Of a DNA stretch of 64,000 nt, positions 44,550 to 55,796 are shown piece by piece (the first letter of the stretch is position 1; each line of letters begins with the position of its first letter). The stretch covers positions 43,547,924 to 43,611,923 of the forward strand of contig OX393581.1 in NCBI GenBank assembly GCA_947652605.1, written 5' to 3'. The stretch is from Elmis aenea (taxonomy: Eukaryota > Arthropoda > Insecta > Coleoptera > Elmidae). Position numbers and translations under genes: made by a program. Below the pieces are notes generated by a model. The model had not been told where the DNA came from. It saw nothing but the letters and a program-made list of their open reading frames with translations, and searched no databases.

Positions 44550-46001
44550 AGGTAAATGTGGGTATAATTGACACCGATGTAGTAGTTGACATGTTAGTTT
44601 TTAAATCATTATAAAGACAGTTCGGTTGTTGTTACATCCACACGTTTAGTGCCATCTGGTAATTTTGTACTTTACTTTTGTTTGTTGATATCCTGACAAC
44701 ACTGAGAACATTCATTTTGACATGACATAATCTTTCTCGTAAAAAGTTGTGAGCATTCAGATATATCAAATTTTTCTATTCGATTTAAAGGAGATAAGTA
44801 AAGTGGTTGAAGTGATTTTTATTTTCTTGAACACATTAATATAGATAATTGTGTTGTTACATGTTGTTACTGGTTATTATGTAGTGTTTTAAACTTGCAA
44901 GTATTAGTGTAGCGGTTATTTTTGACCATGGTTTTAGTATGTCAACTACTAGTGATCATATCTCTTATGTTTACCAGTAGTTGACATGGCTGTCAATTAT
45001 TGGTGCGTTTAAACTCTTGCTTGGAAAAAGATTTTAACCTAAGTGAATATGCCTCCCATCAAAGATAAAATGTTAGCATATCCTGAAGAAGATATAAAAA
45101 ATGCTCTAGAGGATGTTCGACTTGGAATGCTTGTAGCTACTGCAGCTAAAAAACCTAGTGTCCAGTGTCTCCTTTACAAATCCAAAGGAAAAAGCCCCAC
45201 TGAAAGAAAAATGGGGCCAAAAACAATACTTTCTAGAGGAGAAGAAGAAGACGTAATAGATTTCAAGTTCTAGTAGCGAATCTGAAGAAGATTGGGTACA
45301 GTCGGGTTCCTCGACGATGGACACAAGTTTTGAGTTAACAAATCTCTATGAATGATACCATGATTTTTATGAAGACTCACAAAATATTAATAAAGACAGA
45401 GAGACATTCGCTATGAATAATTTTGTAATTATGAAAATTTTCACAAAAACAACTGTTAAATATTTTGTTGGTAACATAATTAATATCATTTCGAAACTAC
45501 CCACTTCTCAAACAGATAGAAGGAAACGATTGTTCTTTAAGTGCAATTTTCAGCAGTTCAAATGTTTAGGATAGTTATTTTAGTAAAATGTTTATTTACT
45601 TAGTATAGTAATTTTATACCAAAGTTATTATAGGAATATGTTTAGTTCACCATTTAAATGTTCAATACTCAATAACTGTAAGAATTGTAAACTTTTAATA
45701 AGGATTTTTAATTTAAAAAATAATGGTTCTTTGATGTCAACTATACCCACAAAGGATGTCATTTACTGGTACATACCGATTTTAGCTATGTCAATTACTG
45801 GTGAATATTCCTATAAATAATAAAATAATCAGTTTCAAAAATGGTATCACCTTACAAAAATTTTGTGAACACAATGAAGATATTTATAAATACACATTTC
45901 TTTTCCATAAACCCAGAGTAGTATATGTCAATTTTTCTGAGTAATATACATTTTTTAAATTGTTCATCTTGTCTGTGTCAATTACTCCCACATTTACATT
46001 A
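44550..46001. mobile_element. Pogo-like non-autonomous element
   Basis: Left end TA-AGGTAAATGTGGGTATAA and right end TTACTCCCACATTTACATTA-TA are inverted repeats with TA at each edge. About nine copies of a GTCAA(C/T)TA-type motif (44562, 44583, 44941, 44975, 44992, 45735, 45790, 45927, 45976, on either strand) cluster in the first 450 and last 270 bases. The interior encodes only a transposase N-terminus. Confidence 0.65.
45049..45273 (+). pseudogene. HTH-psq (pogo/jerky-type) transposase N-terminal fragment
   Basis: ATG at 45049. YPEEDIKNALEDVRLGMLVA is followed by TAAKKPSVQCLLYKSKGKSP and RKMGPKTILSRGEEEDVIDF. Spacing and residues match the helix-turn-helix psq domain that opens pogo/Tigger and jerky-like transposases (EEDL..A...V..G....AA......L....KGK.P...K.GP...L...EE). 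The reading ends at a stop before the CENP-B and DDE domains. Confidence 0.7.
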
Positions 46002-46259
46002 TATAATGAAAATATTTTTCTAAATTTTTGAAAAATTTTGGAAACGTTTTTTTTTCTGTTTTGAAGTTGTGGTGACACAGGTCTCGGGCGGCCTCCTACT
46101 GTACCTTACGTACTGAACGGTACCACAAATGCATGGCTAAGCCTGCATACTCCGATTACTCGCATGAACATACATACAGTGAATAGTCGGCATCCAGCAT
46201 TAGTGACGTGAATATGTCGTTTGAAAGTGAACAACAACACCTGAGAAAGTTGAGGGAAG

Positions 46260-46530
46260 ATTTTTTTCCTGTACCTACAACATATAGGCCGTGTGGTGCC
46301 AATGTGGTTTCATATTAGCAGGCCGACAATGTGGAACGGTCAAGGAGGCCGCATACTTTCTGCCTGTATATGTTTCAATGGTCTCAATGAAGCCACATTG
46401 GTATCACACCGCCGTATATAAACGAAAACATTGTGAAGCCACGTTGGCTTCACGGCGCCAGAATGTCCCAAAAAGGTGTGAAGCCAACGTGGACTCACAT
46501 GGACTCACATGGCACTCAACGTGCTAGTGT
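46260..46530. repeat. Cluster of GAAGCCACRTTGG inverted motifs
   Basis: CCAATGTGGTTTCA (46296), GAAGCCACATTGG (46391), the self-complementary GAAGCCACGTTGGCTTC (46436) and GAAGCCAACGTGGAC (46481) occur within 200 bases, next to CACACCGCCGTATA-type sequence. Probably a small palindromic element; ends unresolved. Confidence 0.35.
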
Positions 46531-47006
46531 CACTACGCTAGTGTTTCAAATTGTTTGAATTTTGATGTGCTATTTTTAAGTTATATGGCATTAATTAGTT
46601 GTTTAATTTTTCTGAAAGTGGCAATGTATGGCAATGGATCAAATTGATCTGTCTCTGTTTTTTGTTTGTTATCACTATTATTATTATGGTTGTTATAAAA
46701 ATTATTTGTTTGTTGTTTGATAATATTGTTCGTTAATTTTGTTGGGTAATTGTTTTGGGCTAATATGTGCTTTATTTTTTTATTTGGTTGTGTCTGGTTG
46801 TTTCTAATTTGTTAAATTGTGTTTGCCTTTTAAATCCACTTTAGTGATATTTTAATATCACATTTCAAAATTGCAAACCGTAAAATTCCGTAAAATTGTT
46901 TGTGCAAGAACTTAGGTAAATAATATATGACATAATTTTATATAAATACTTAGATTGTAGTAACATATTATATTTGTAGCATGTAGCATATTGATTAATA
47001 TTAAAA

Positions 47007-47049
47007 ACCCACTTGAAAAAGATGCATATCGGCATCGAAACGTAGTGGT
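47007..47049 (+). other. Possible Penelope-element ribozyme-like motif (relic)
   Basis: CCCACTTGAAAAAGATGC, a short loop, then GCATCGAAACGTAGTGG. Stems CCAC/GTGG and GATGC/GCATC with a following GAAAC recall the hammerhead-like repeats in Penelope-like retroelements. The conserved CTGANGA box is not intact, so at best it is a relic. Confidence 0.25.
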
Positions 47050-47118
47050 AGCAAAAAGGGAAGCAAGTGTTTAATTTCCACCTTAAAAACCCAGAACAGT
47101 TTAAATTTAATTATCAAG

Positions 47119-47277
47119 AGGTTTGTTCCAACATGCAGTTTAAAACCGATCCTTGTATCAGGATTCGGCGCAGTATCGATATCGCGTGCGATTTTAGGCT
47201 TTATTGGTAAGCGATATTGATACTGCGCAGAATCCTGATACAAGGATCGGTTTTAAACTGCATGTTGGAACAAACCT
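47119..47277. mobile_element. 159-bp near-perfect hairpin MITE
   Basis: AGGTTTGTTCCAACATGCAG at the left pairs with CTGCATGTTGGAACAAACCT at the right. Pairing continues through AAAACCGATCCTTGTATCAG and TATCGATATCGC to a loop of about 25 bases. Confidence 0.75.
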
Positions 47278-47419
47278 AAAAAAGGTAAAAATAAACCCAA
47301 ACCAATACTATTTACTTTTTTATATACCTACGGGTTGTTCCTGACGTCATAATAAGTGTGGTCATCTCGTTTGTTTTTAATAAGTACCCAAACAAACCTT
47401 ACATAATATTAAAAAGCAA

Positions 47420-48010
47420 AACATTTCATAAAATGACAGAACTGCACTCACTACCCCAAACTTTATCCTGGTGTCGAGAAAAATACAAAAGTAAAATAAA
47501 ACAGTTTGCTTCAATACCCACGATTAAAGCAGTCATAAATTTTCATGAAACATTTTTGGTATTCCTCTTTCGAAATCGCTTCCAAAATCTCAGTCGAAGA
47601 CCTATTTATGCCCATAATTGTATCAAAACGGGTTTCTTTCAACTTTAATTTTATTTTGGAAAATACCTATAAGTCGCAGAGAGCCAAATCAGATGATCAA
47701 GGACTACAATACTCTTTTCAACCAAAAAATCGTAAATAAGTTTGGTCTTGTGTGACGCTGCGTTATCGTGCAGTAGCGACCAGCTCTCTTGCTTGTGGTA
47801 CTGAGGACAAACCTGATGAATCCTTGCCACCAAACGCTGCAGAGCAGTAAAATAATGATTTCCCTTTACCGTCTGGCACTTCGGAACAAATTTATTGTGT
47901 ACTTTGCTCACTCTTCGATAATCTTCACTGAGCGAGTCATTTATGGCCCATCATGTACTGGTCGTCTTCCAAGTCTTCTCTGCCGTCACGAAATTTAGCA
48001 AAACACTAAA
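47420..48010 (-). pseudogene. Mariner transposase relic, internally deleted
   Basis: Minus strand, several frames: KFRDGREDLEDDQ (end of the DNA-binding part), then directly VKGNHYFTALQRLVARIHQV, SWSLLHDNAASHKTKL (second catalytic Asp), FLVEKSIVVLDH, and further on FDTIMGINRSSTEILEAI and EYQKCF near the C-terminus. The section with the first catalytic Asp is deleted. Related to but distinct from the mariners at 34096 and 49890. Confidence 0.8.
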
Positions 48011-49832
48011 AGCCCATAGCCTTACTTTCATTAATCATTTCAACCATTTCGTACATTTTAAAGGATGTTCGGCCCAGATTTAAAAAAAATTATGTTGACT
48101 ATTTGCTCCATCGTCTTTTTTCCATGCCGATCAAAATGTACTGGCATATCTGGCGTCATAACTAGAAATGTTGTAGCAACATGACATTTTTACGGAATTT
48201 GACTGAAGCATCAAGCTTTACAACGCCAAAAGTCATTAACTTCACTAACAGCGTCACAAAAAAAATCAGTCTACAAAATCTCGGAACAGAAGGTGTATGT
48301 ATAAAACATTAATAAATTTATTGCACTAAAAATACCTCAATTTAAGAAAAAAATAGCAAACGTGATAATGATCCAAAACAGATGAAACGTCAGTCATAAA
48401 ATCTAAACCAGCGTATAAAGAATAAAAAGTTGCTGCAAGAATAGTTATTCACGTAACCAAGACCGAAAACTTATACTTTACTAGACGAGTAGGCAGTTTT
48501 TGAACGAGCCGCAGGCGAGTCCTGAAAGCATAAGAGTCCAGAAGACACTTTGCGGGTACGTTACGTACAATATTTTTTCTGCATCCGCCACTGACACCAA
48601 AATCACTATCGTCACCATCCATAATTAAACAATAACAAACTACAGGTGAAAACTCGCTTGGAGGTATAATGACGCTTGTTTGACAGCGCAAATCAACAAA
48701 ACAACTCATCACCATGGCCACCACTACTTTTCGGCCTAGATCGGTAAAGACAACTCATTACCATGGCAACCAGTTACTTTCTGGTCTAGGCCAGTCGAGA
48801 TGTATTTTCCAGCCTAAAATTTAATCGGAAAAAACTGATTTTTTGGACGGACGCAGAAAAAATGATACAGTTATTTCATTATCTTTAAAAGTAAAAAAAA
48901 TATAGGGGAAAAAATTTATTTTTAGTTGTTTTCTTTCGTAATGCACGCCAAATTTCGTAAGTTGACTCCAATTCAATCGACTTCGTAGCTCTAACGATAA
49001 ACGCGATGCCCATGATGAGTCTTAAATTTGAAGCACCCTGTATTTGTACCTAGTTTTTTTTTCTTATTTAACCAACTTATACATCTTACCGTTTCAAATC
49101 TTTTCATACTCATAATTAGCACCGTGTATCCATTGACCATCATATGAATAAACTGACGAATAAGAAAATACTAGTCTGCTGTGACCTAAAAGAACAACAT
49201 TTGCACTTCAGAGCACTTGCACTATGGCAGACATTGGTACAAGCCATAGTTTTCTACTTCAATAAATATAAAAATATTGTCACAGAAAATATAAAGCCTT
49301 CGCTTATGAAACTCCTTTAGAATAAAGAAAGCTCAGAATAGATCGAGTTTTTAGGGTTTTATTTTTTCATTTTAAAGTCTGGAATATTTTCTATAACTAA
49401 ACCAACTGCATGTGTGGTTTTTAGTTAAAAAAATATTTTTTTTATCAGTGTGTACGTTGAAGCTGTCTTCCTAATAAATACCCATGGGTGAACTTAATTT
49501 TACCGAAAAGGCCGATGTTACTTCGGTGAAACAGCATGATTTATAATGCGATATTTTGTACACTACTAGAACTTTATATTATTTATTAGTTGAAGGGCTG
49601 TATCTGAGTTTTAATTAAATCTGGCACTCGTGAAAACTCTGGACGACTACTGCTTTCCAAATGACCTTCTTAATTCTGCAGCAAACTTTTGTTCGCATAT
49701 GTTCCGCTAAACTTGGAGTAGATTTACACATGCATCGACTAAAGTCCAAGTTAATTATATTAGAAACAGTAAAATCACCATTTGATAAATATTTTAAACA
49801 ATATTAATTAAGTATTGGTTAAATTTGATTTG
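48011..49832. other. No supported gene
   Basis: AT-rich DNA. A minus-strand 91-codon frame (48449-48724) contains MDGDDSDFGVSGGCRKNI but has no recognised domain. Two similar phrases, AACTCATCACCATGGCCACC and AACTCATTACCATGGCAACC (about 48702 and 48752), form a short direct repeat. A CACCCTGTATTT near 49035 may be another element end. Confidence 0.35.
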
Positions 49833-49889
49833 TACGAGGGTGGTTCAAATTTAGACCGGAATTTTTTTGTAATAGTTTATTTTTTTACA

Positions 49890-50603
49890 TTTTTTACAAA
49901 ACAACATACATTATTTTTCGAAGTACTCTCCTTGTATGCACTTTTGTCATCTTCTTGGAAGCTTGATAATACCTTCTTTATAAAAGATTTGGTTGCGTGC
50001 TTAATTAGTTTTGCACAAAAATGTTTACCGCATCATTATCTTGAAATCTTCTACCACCAAGAGCTTCTTTAAGGTCCAAAAAGATGAAAGTCCAAGGCGA
50101 CAAGTCAGGACTGTATGAAGATGAAGGGTGAGGTGGTGTTTCTCGATACAATTTAGGCAGTGTGTTCTGGGTGAACTGAGCGCTGTGGGGACGGGTGTTA
50201 TCGTGAAATAGTGTATTTTACACAAGTGATGAAAGTCCAGTTTTATTCGTGAGATTTGTTCAAGAGCCGCGAAGCGGTATATACCACACCTGCTGTATCC
50301 CAAAAGACGGTAGCCATAATCTTCCCGGCTGAAAGAATGACTTTTGCTTTTTAGGGTTTTGGAGAACTTGTGTGCCGCTATTCCAATGCTTGACCGCTTA
50401 GACTCTAAAATAAAATGATGAACCCAGGTTTCGCCACATGTAAGCAAGTTGTTTAGAAACGCTTCTCCTTCTTGTTCAAACCGGTTAAGAAGCTCTGTTG
50501 CCAATTGAACTCGTCTTTGTTTTTGTTCCAAAGGAAGCAGTCTTGGGACCCATCTGGGCGAAACTTTTTTGTACTTCAATTCTTTATGCATGTTGTTATT
50601 CAA
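49890..50603 (-). pseudogene. Mariner transposase relic with mutated catalytic Asp
   Basis: Minus strand starts HKELKYKKVSPRWVPRLL, then EQKQRRVQLATELLNRFEQE. The first catalytic motif reads TCGETWVHHF where mariners have TCDETWVHHF (Asp to Gly). After frameshifts the second motif HDNTRPHS is visible, and SPDLSPWTF stands where the third Asp is expected, so that residue is lost too. The tail LKEALGGRRFQDNDAV continues to the terminal repeat. Confidence 0.8.
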
Positions 50604-51255
50604 ATATTATAAAATCTCAACTATTTCTTACGTTATTTTCTTGATATTATTAAAGTTGTTTATAAACATTTAAAATGAATTAAAAAACAATAAAATTCAA
50701 TATTCATTTTGGTTTTAATATATTTTTTATAATTAGCTATTATTATGCACATCATGGTATGTATACAACGGTAATAAACTACAATTGACAAAGAACTTGC
50801 AATGAATGTTTTACTGGAAATTATAGACATCAAAACAACTTTTACTAATAAAGAAAATTAAGATGTTGGGTACTGACACATTTCTAGGGACCAACAAAAA
50901 TCTTATCCCTTTGTTAGGTAGTAAGAGGGGTAATTAATATGGGAAACCTTATTACTTACTATTTTCTTTATCAAATATTGCGTTTGAAATTAATTTTGCT
51001 TTAAAGCTATAAAAACTGTTGGTCATTTGCCGCATGCTAGATACTGAAGCAAGGTTTTATCACGTTATCAAATTGGCTAATTGCTATTCTGCGCATGCTA
51101 GAGTGAATTGTTTTCATGTACGCTAGTCCAACGCTTCGCCGGGGAACTCTCCAACCGTTTGTCTCTGCAACCAAAGTGTCTGGCGGGCGCTTGGCGTAGC
51201 GCTGACTAGAGGGTTCTGCGGCGGCTCCTCTGGCGAACGACTGTGCATACCGCTG

Positions 51256-51400
51256 TAATGGTGCCTGTCCACGTGAGAGTAAACTACTCTCGATAGCAGC
51301 GTCGCCAAGGATACAGCCCCTGAGAGTAACTCGCGATTGGCTGTATCCTTGGCGACGCTGCTATCGAGAGTTGTTTACTCTCAGGTGGACAGGCACTATT
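51256..51400. repeat. Hairpin with ~60-bp arms near the duplication breakpoint
   Basis: GTGCCTGTCCACGTGAGAGT pairs with ACTCTCAGGTGGACAGGCAC, and CGATAGCAGCGTCGCCAAGG with CCTTGGCGACGCTGCTATCG. The loop is about 20 bases. A 61-codon frame across it is a by-product. Confidence 0.85.
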
Positions 51401-52767
51401 AGTCTTGCAAGAATTTCAGCGGGTTTAACGTTTTTGTTGCAAAGAAATTTGTTAATGATACTTTGCGCAAAAGAATTATGAACTGGTTGCTCTGTCATAG
51501 CTGACAAAACTAAACAAAAACAATTAAAACAATGACAGCACGTACGGCTTCTAGATAGTCTACTACATTACTGGAAAAAGTCGATTTTTAATTGATCAAT
51601 TTTCTGGGGCTTAGGAACTAAATTCCCGTTTAAATTTGAACCATCCTCGTATTATTTTCTCTTAAAAGTAATTTTGGTACTATTTTCTAGCTAATTTTAG
51701 CTTATAATGTTTTTAAACATAAGGTAAATAATAACACAGCAAACGTATCTAGACGAGCTTGGCTAATTTTTAAAACAACATTTCTTCTTTTAACTTTTAT
51801 TTGCCTTGTGAATTTGTTCTGAGTACTTTTAAAGTGAAAGACGTTCTATACAAATATTTCTTTTTATGAAACAAAAGTTAACTTTTATTTCAAAAGAACT
51901 AATGTATAAAACATTATGTATGCAGCCAAAAGTTAAAAAAGTTTCCTTTTGGACGGCGAAAAGCAACATCAGGTTGCCGGAAGCCAACTTCAACGTGACT
52001 TCTACTGCATCACAATGGAAGCAAGTAATTTTCATTTAATTAACTTTCCATTACAACACCACTCACAAAAGCCGTTGTATAAATATAATTCCAAGATATT
52101 ATATTCACTAATTAATTAAACCACGCAACCATACAATACTTTTATCGGATATAGATTGAAAGGCGATAATCGAGAACAAACTGTGACAAATGGGGATAAT
52201 TTAACCGTTTAATATTGGCTGCACATCAAACACTGCAAATTAATGTTGCATATAACAAATGAGACATCAAATTAACGTTTTAATTATTAATTACGCTATT
52301 CTGGTCGAAACGTCAACTATACTGCTAAATATAGAAGACGCGGTTCCAAACCCGGAAACCAAGATTGTATTATTAATTAAAATCCCTTTAAGAAGGGTTT
52401 TAATATTAGCAATATTATTTCGTTTAATCAATTAGCTAGATTTTTTTTTAATATTAAAAAAGTTTTAATTATCAAAATTATTAACCACCGGTAATTAAAT
52501 TTTAATGTAATTAGGATTGTTATATTAATTATTTATATAATTTTAATCCAATTAGAGACAGTTTAGTAATTAGCTTAATTATTATAGCACTCCAGTTTGA
52601 AAAATCGACATAATGTTCAGATATATTAAAATTCATGAATAAATAGACATTAAATAAAAACGAATATAATTATCAAGAATGTTTTTATTTGTCAAATTAG
52701 TCAAATATTCATTAATACATTTCAGTTGAAATAGATATGCAGATTTTTTTTAAATAAATGGCAAAGC

Positions 52768-54130
52768 CAGTGCCGTAACGAGGGTATGAAGCGCCTGTGG
52801 CAAGTGTCTAACTTGCGCCCCCCCTCCCTAACCCAAAAATTTTGAAAAATATAAATATTAAATTTTATTAAATGCAATATGTTAAATACTTATTATTAAA
52901 CCCATCAAAATGAGTTACCTGTAAAACCAATTATGCATTGGTATAAATAAATAATCTGTTAAATACATTTTTATTCAAATTAAAGAAATACAAGATATAT
53001 ATAATATAAAATAATATAACAAAAACATAAATAGGTTCAGCATATTTTATAGAATAATTTTTCTAGAATTTCATTTGCAAACACATTGTCATAATTTAAT
53101 GTTTTCGCAATATCTTTTTCAATTGATATTATATGTTTGTTAATCGCTCTTTACCAATAGAAGAACGAAGATACGGTTTTACAATTTTCAATTTGCTAAA
53201 CGAACGTTCGCAGGAAGCTATTACAGCCATTGTAGGTAAATTGTAAAGATACTTTGTAATGAGAGTTCTTAATTTTTTTGGCAAGATTTGAAAAGCCAAA
53301 ATTTTCAAAAACTACCATGGCTTGATATTTAAAACTTGCAATTTCACATACAAGTTCTATTATATTTCAATGCCAGGTCAGCTGCGCATCATTTGAGATC
53401 ATATAGTAGCATAATTTTTAAAGCTGGTCCATTTAAAAAACTGCAGTCATTTGAGATCTTTTGTAAAACAGTAAAACTACCAATGAGTTGTATGAGTATT
53501 AGATCTAAAATTTTACACATTTATTTTTTAGTAATGCACTTTCATTCATAGCAAACGAATCATCAGTAGCTTTCTCACCAGACATATTTTTTATTTTGCT
53601 CCGTGTCTTTTCTGGAATGTAAGTTTCAATATTTATTGTTTCGGCAAAACTTTTCGCCGAATGGTGAGGCAAATCGAAAAAATCATTTTGGTACTGTTGA
53701 ATTTAAACGTTTAGAGCTTTTACCATTTTCGCAGCATTTTTGACAGTGTTTTTTTTTTGTAAAAGTAATTTACATTTTTTATCTTTCCTAATTGCATCCC
53801 AAAATATTAGTAATGCAACAAACTTAAATTTTGTTAATAATTTTAGCAACATTCGAGGATTTGTTACAGAGTCTACTGTAACTTGTCTTTGCCATCTAAC
53901 TTGAAACGATTTGGGACTCACCAGTGTTACCAAATGTAGCGAAATTCCGCTGTGTTATAGATATTGTATGTCCTAAGCGACTTATTGCGGAATTTTATAA
54001 ATAAAATATACAATAGCGGACTTTTATAACTATTTACTTAAGTTTTTTTTACATTTATTATATTTCGCGCCCCAAATCTAGTTGCGCCCGTGGCGGGCGC
54101 CTCTTTCGCCACGCCCTTGTTACGGCTCTG
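52768..54130. mobile_element. Internally deleted hAT element, copy 1
   Basis: Ends CAGTGCCGTAACGAGGG and CCCTTGTTACGGCTCTG are inverted repeats. GGCAAAGC is duplicated at 52760-52767 and 54131-54138 (8 bp). The minus strand carries pieces of a hAT transposase. Confidence 0.85.
53036..53935 (-). pseudogene. hAT transposase relic (ZMYM1/TTF type), copy 1
   Basis: Upstream part 53935-53703: FKFVALLIFWDAIRKDKKCK and LLLQKKNTVKNAAKMVKAL. Downstream part near 53270-53110: LPTMAVIASCERSFSKLKIV, KPYLRSSIGKERLTN, the hAT C-terminal dimerisation motif, then NVFANEILEKLF. The region between is deleted or scrambled and the DDE core is absent. The type resembles zinc-finger MYM-type protein 1-like transposases of insects. 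Confidence 0.75.
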
Positions 54131-54649
54131 GGCAAAGCTGTATTAGTTACCGATACACTGGTCATAATAAGAACGTTTTCATAATGAAGATAAATACATT
54201 AGGTCAATACATATGATTGCAACTTATTTTGATAAATACTAGATTGTTTAAAATAAAACACTTTTATTTTATCCATGATTTAGGTGACGATAGTATAAAT
54301 GAATCGAATAAAACTATTATGTTGACAGTTCATACAAATTATTTTGAATTTTCAAAGGCTACTACCGATATTTTAAGTAAAATACTCGCAAATAATCATA
54401 AGAAACAAAATAAGTCCAAAAGTATTATATTTAGACGTAAAACATGCTTAATTACTTTGAAAGATAATTAAATTGTCTACAAGAAAATGTAAAAATATAT
54501 TAGGTGTTCCATTAAAAAAAAAACGTATATGCGTTTAAAGTTTAGCGAAATGGACCGAGTATAACGAACACCCTGTATATTATTTTTATAATTTAACCAG
54601 TCTACAATCACTATGACACTATTGTCTAATAAATTACCAGAGTAAATTG

Positions 54650-55796
54650 CTTTGGTGTTGTAATGTTAATAAATATAAACATTTTTATAAAGGTCTGCAT
54701 CTGCCAAAATTTTCAAAAAAACTCAAAAATTCTTTACTTAGACTTGGAAATTATGTATGGAATATAACATCTGTCAAATGTTTTTTTCGATTCGAGCTCT
54801 GTTCATCACTTTTTTCATCACATTTTCGCATACTTCCGGCGGTGTTACATACTTACAGCATCTCCAATATTCTGCTTTGTGTTCAAGATTCATCGGTCTG
54901 TTGGCATAGACACGTTTCTTTAGATAACCCCACAGAAAAAGTCAAGAGCTGTCAAATCAGGTGATCTTGGGGGCCAATCAGTGTCGCCGTTTCTTAAAAA
55001 TAATTGACCTGAAAACATTATTCTCAATGTTTCGATTGCGTCTCGTGCCGTATGACTTGTGGCTCCGTCTTGTTGAAATCACATGTTTTCCAGGCTCAAC
55101 TGGTTCATTTGATGAAACCAAAAATAGTTAATCATCTCACGGTAGCGATCGCCTGTCTGTCACAGCAGCACCTGTAGCATCTTCAAAGAAGCAGGGCTCA
55201 ATTACCCCTCTTGACCAGATTCCACACCAAACACGACGAGGATGCAGTGGTCGTCCGTGGATGAACGAAGGTTGCTTCTCAACCCAATATCGAAAATTTT
55301 TTTTGTTAACAAATCCGCTGAGGTCGAAATGGGCTTCGTCTGTTTAGGACAAAATTACTGAAGGTACGACTGCGTTCATGGTCCTAAGGTTTAAGTTTTC
55401 TAGTTACCTGAATCTTAGGGGCAAAAGACTCAGATCTTTCTTCAGAATATTCTGTAGAGATGTCCTCCGAATTCCCAGTTGTTGAGAACGCTGCCTGGTA
55501 GACAATGTTAGATCTTCGGCTACACTTTCATAGACACTTCCAATATTCTGATCCGAACGAGCACTCCTGGCGCGATGAGGAACTAGTTTATGCTGGTCAA
55601 ATTTATCCACTAAATAAGTTATTGTTAGTCGCGATGGTAAGTTGTTTCTACCGAAAATGGGACGCAGTTTTCCAAGCGTTTTTGCAACAAAAGACTGATT
55701 TGCGTAGAACTTTTTGATAATTAGAACACGTTGCTCAAGCGAAAAACGCTCCAAAACGAATTTGCCGCATCTATACCAATTAATTGTTACAAACAA
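54650..55796 (-). pseudogene. Mariner-like transposase relic, near full length, copy 1
   Basis: N-terminal frame 55796-55404: ERFSLEQRVLIIKKFYANQS, KLRPIFGRNNLPSR, ESVAEDLTLSTRQRSQQLGI, a tandem helix-turn-helix. Then, in shifting frames, DEAHFDLSGFVNKKNFRYW, HPRRVWCGIWSRGVIEPCFF, WFQQDGATSHTARDAIETL and DWPPRSPDLTALDFF. All three catalytic Asp positions can be read, but stops and frameshifts separate the pieces. Same broad group as the N-terminal relic at 32500-32876. Confidence 0.8.

Larger units (their letters stand above)
49835..51649. mobile_element. Mariner element with both terminal repeats, enlarged by later insertions
   Basis: Left end TA-CGAGGGTGGTTCAAATTT and right end AAATTTGAACCATCCTCG-TA are inverted repeats at TA dinucleotides. 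Length is 1.8 kb against about 1.3 kb for intact mariners. Extra DNA at about 50640-51610 includes a hairpin and the left breakpoint of the 8-kb duplication. Confidence 0.75.

Noticed and set aside
51123..51308. 61-codon minus-strand ORF repeated at 59141-59338
   Set aside because: It crosses a hairpin and the duplication breakpoint, and its other end differs between copies.
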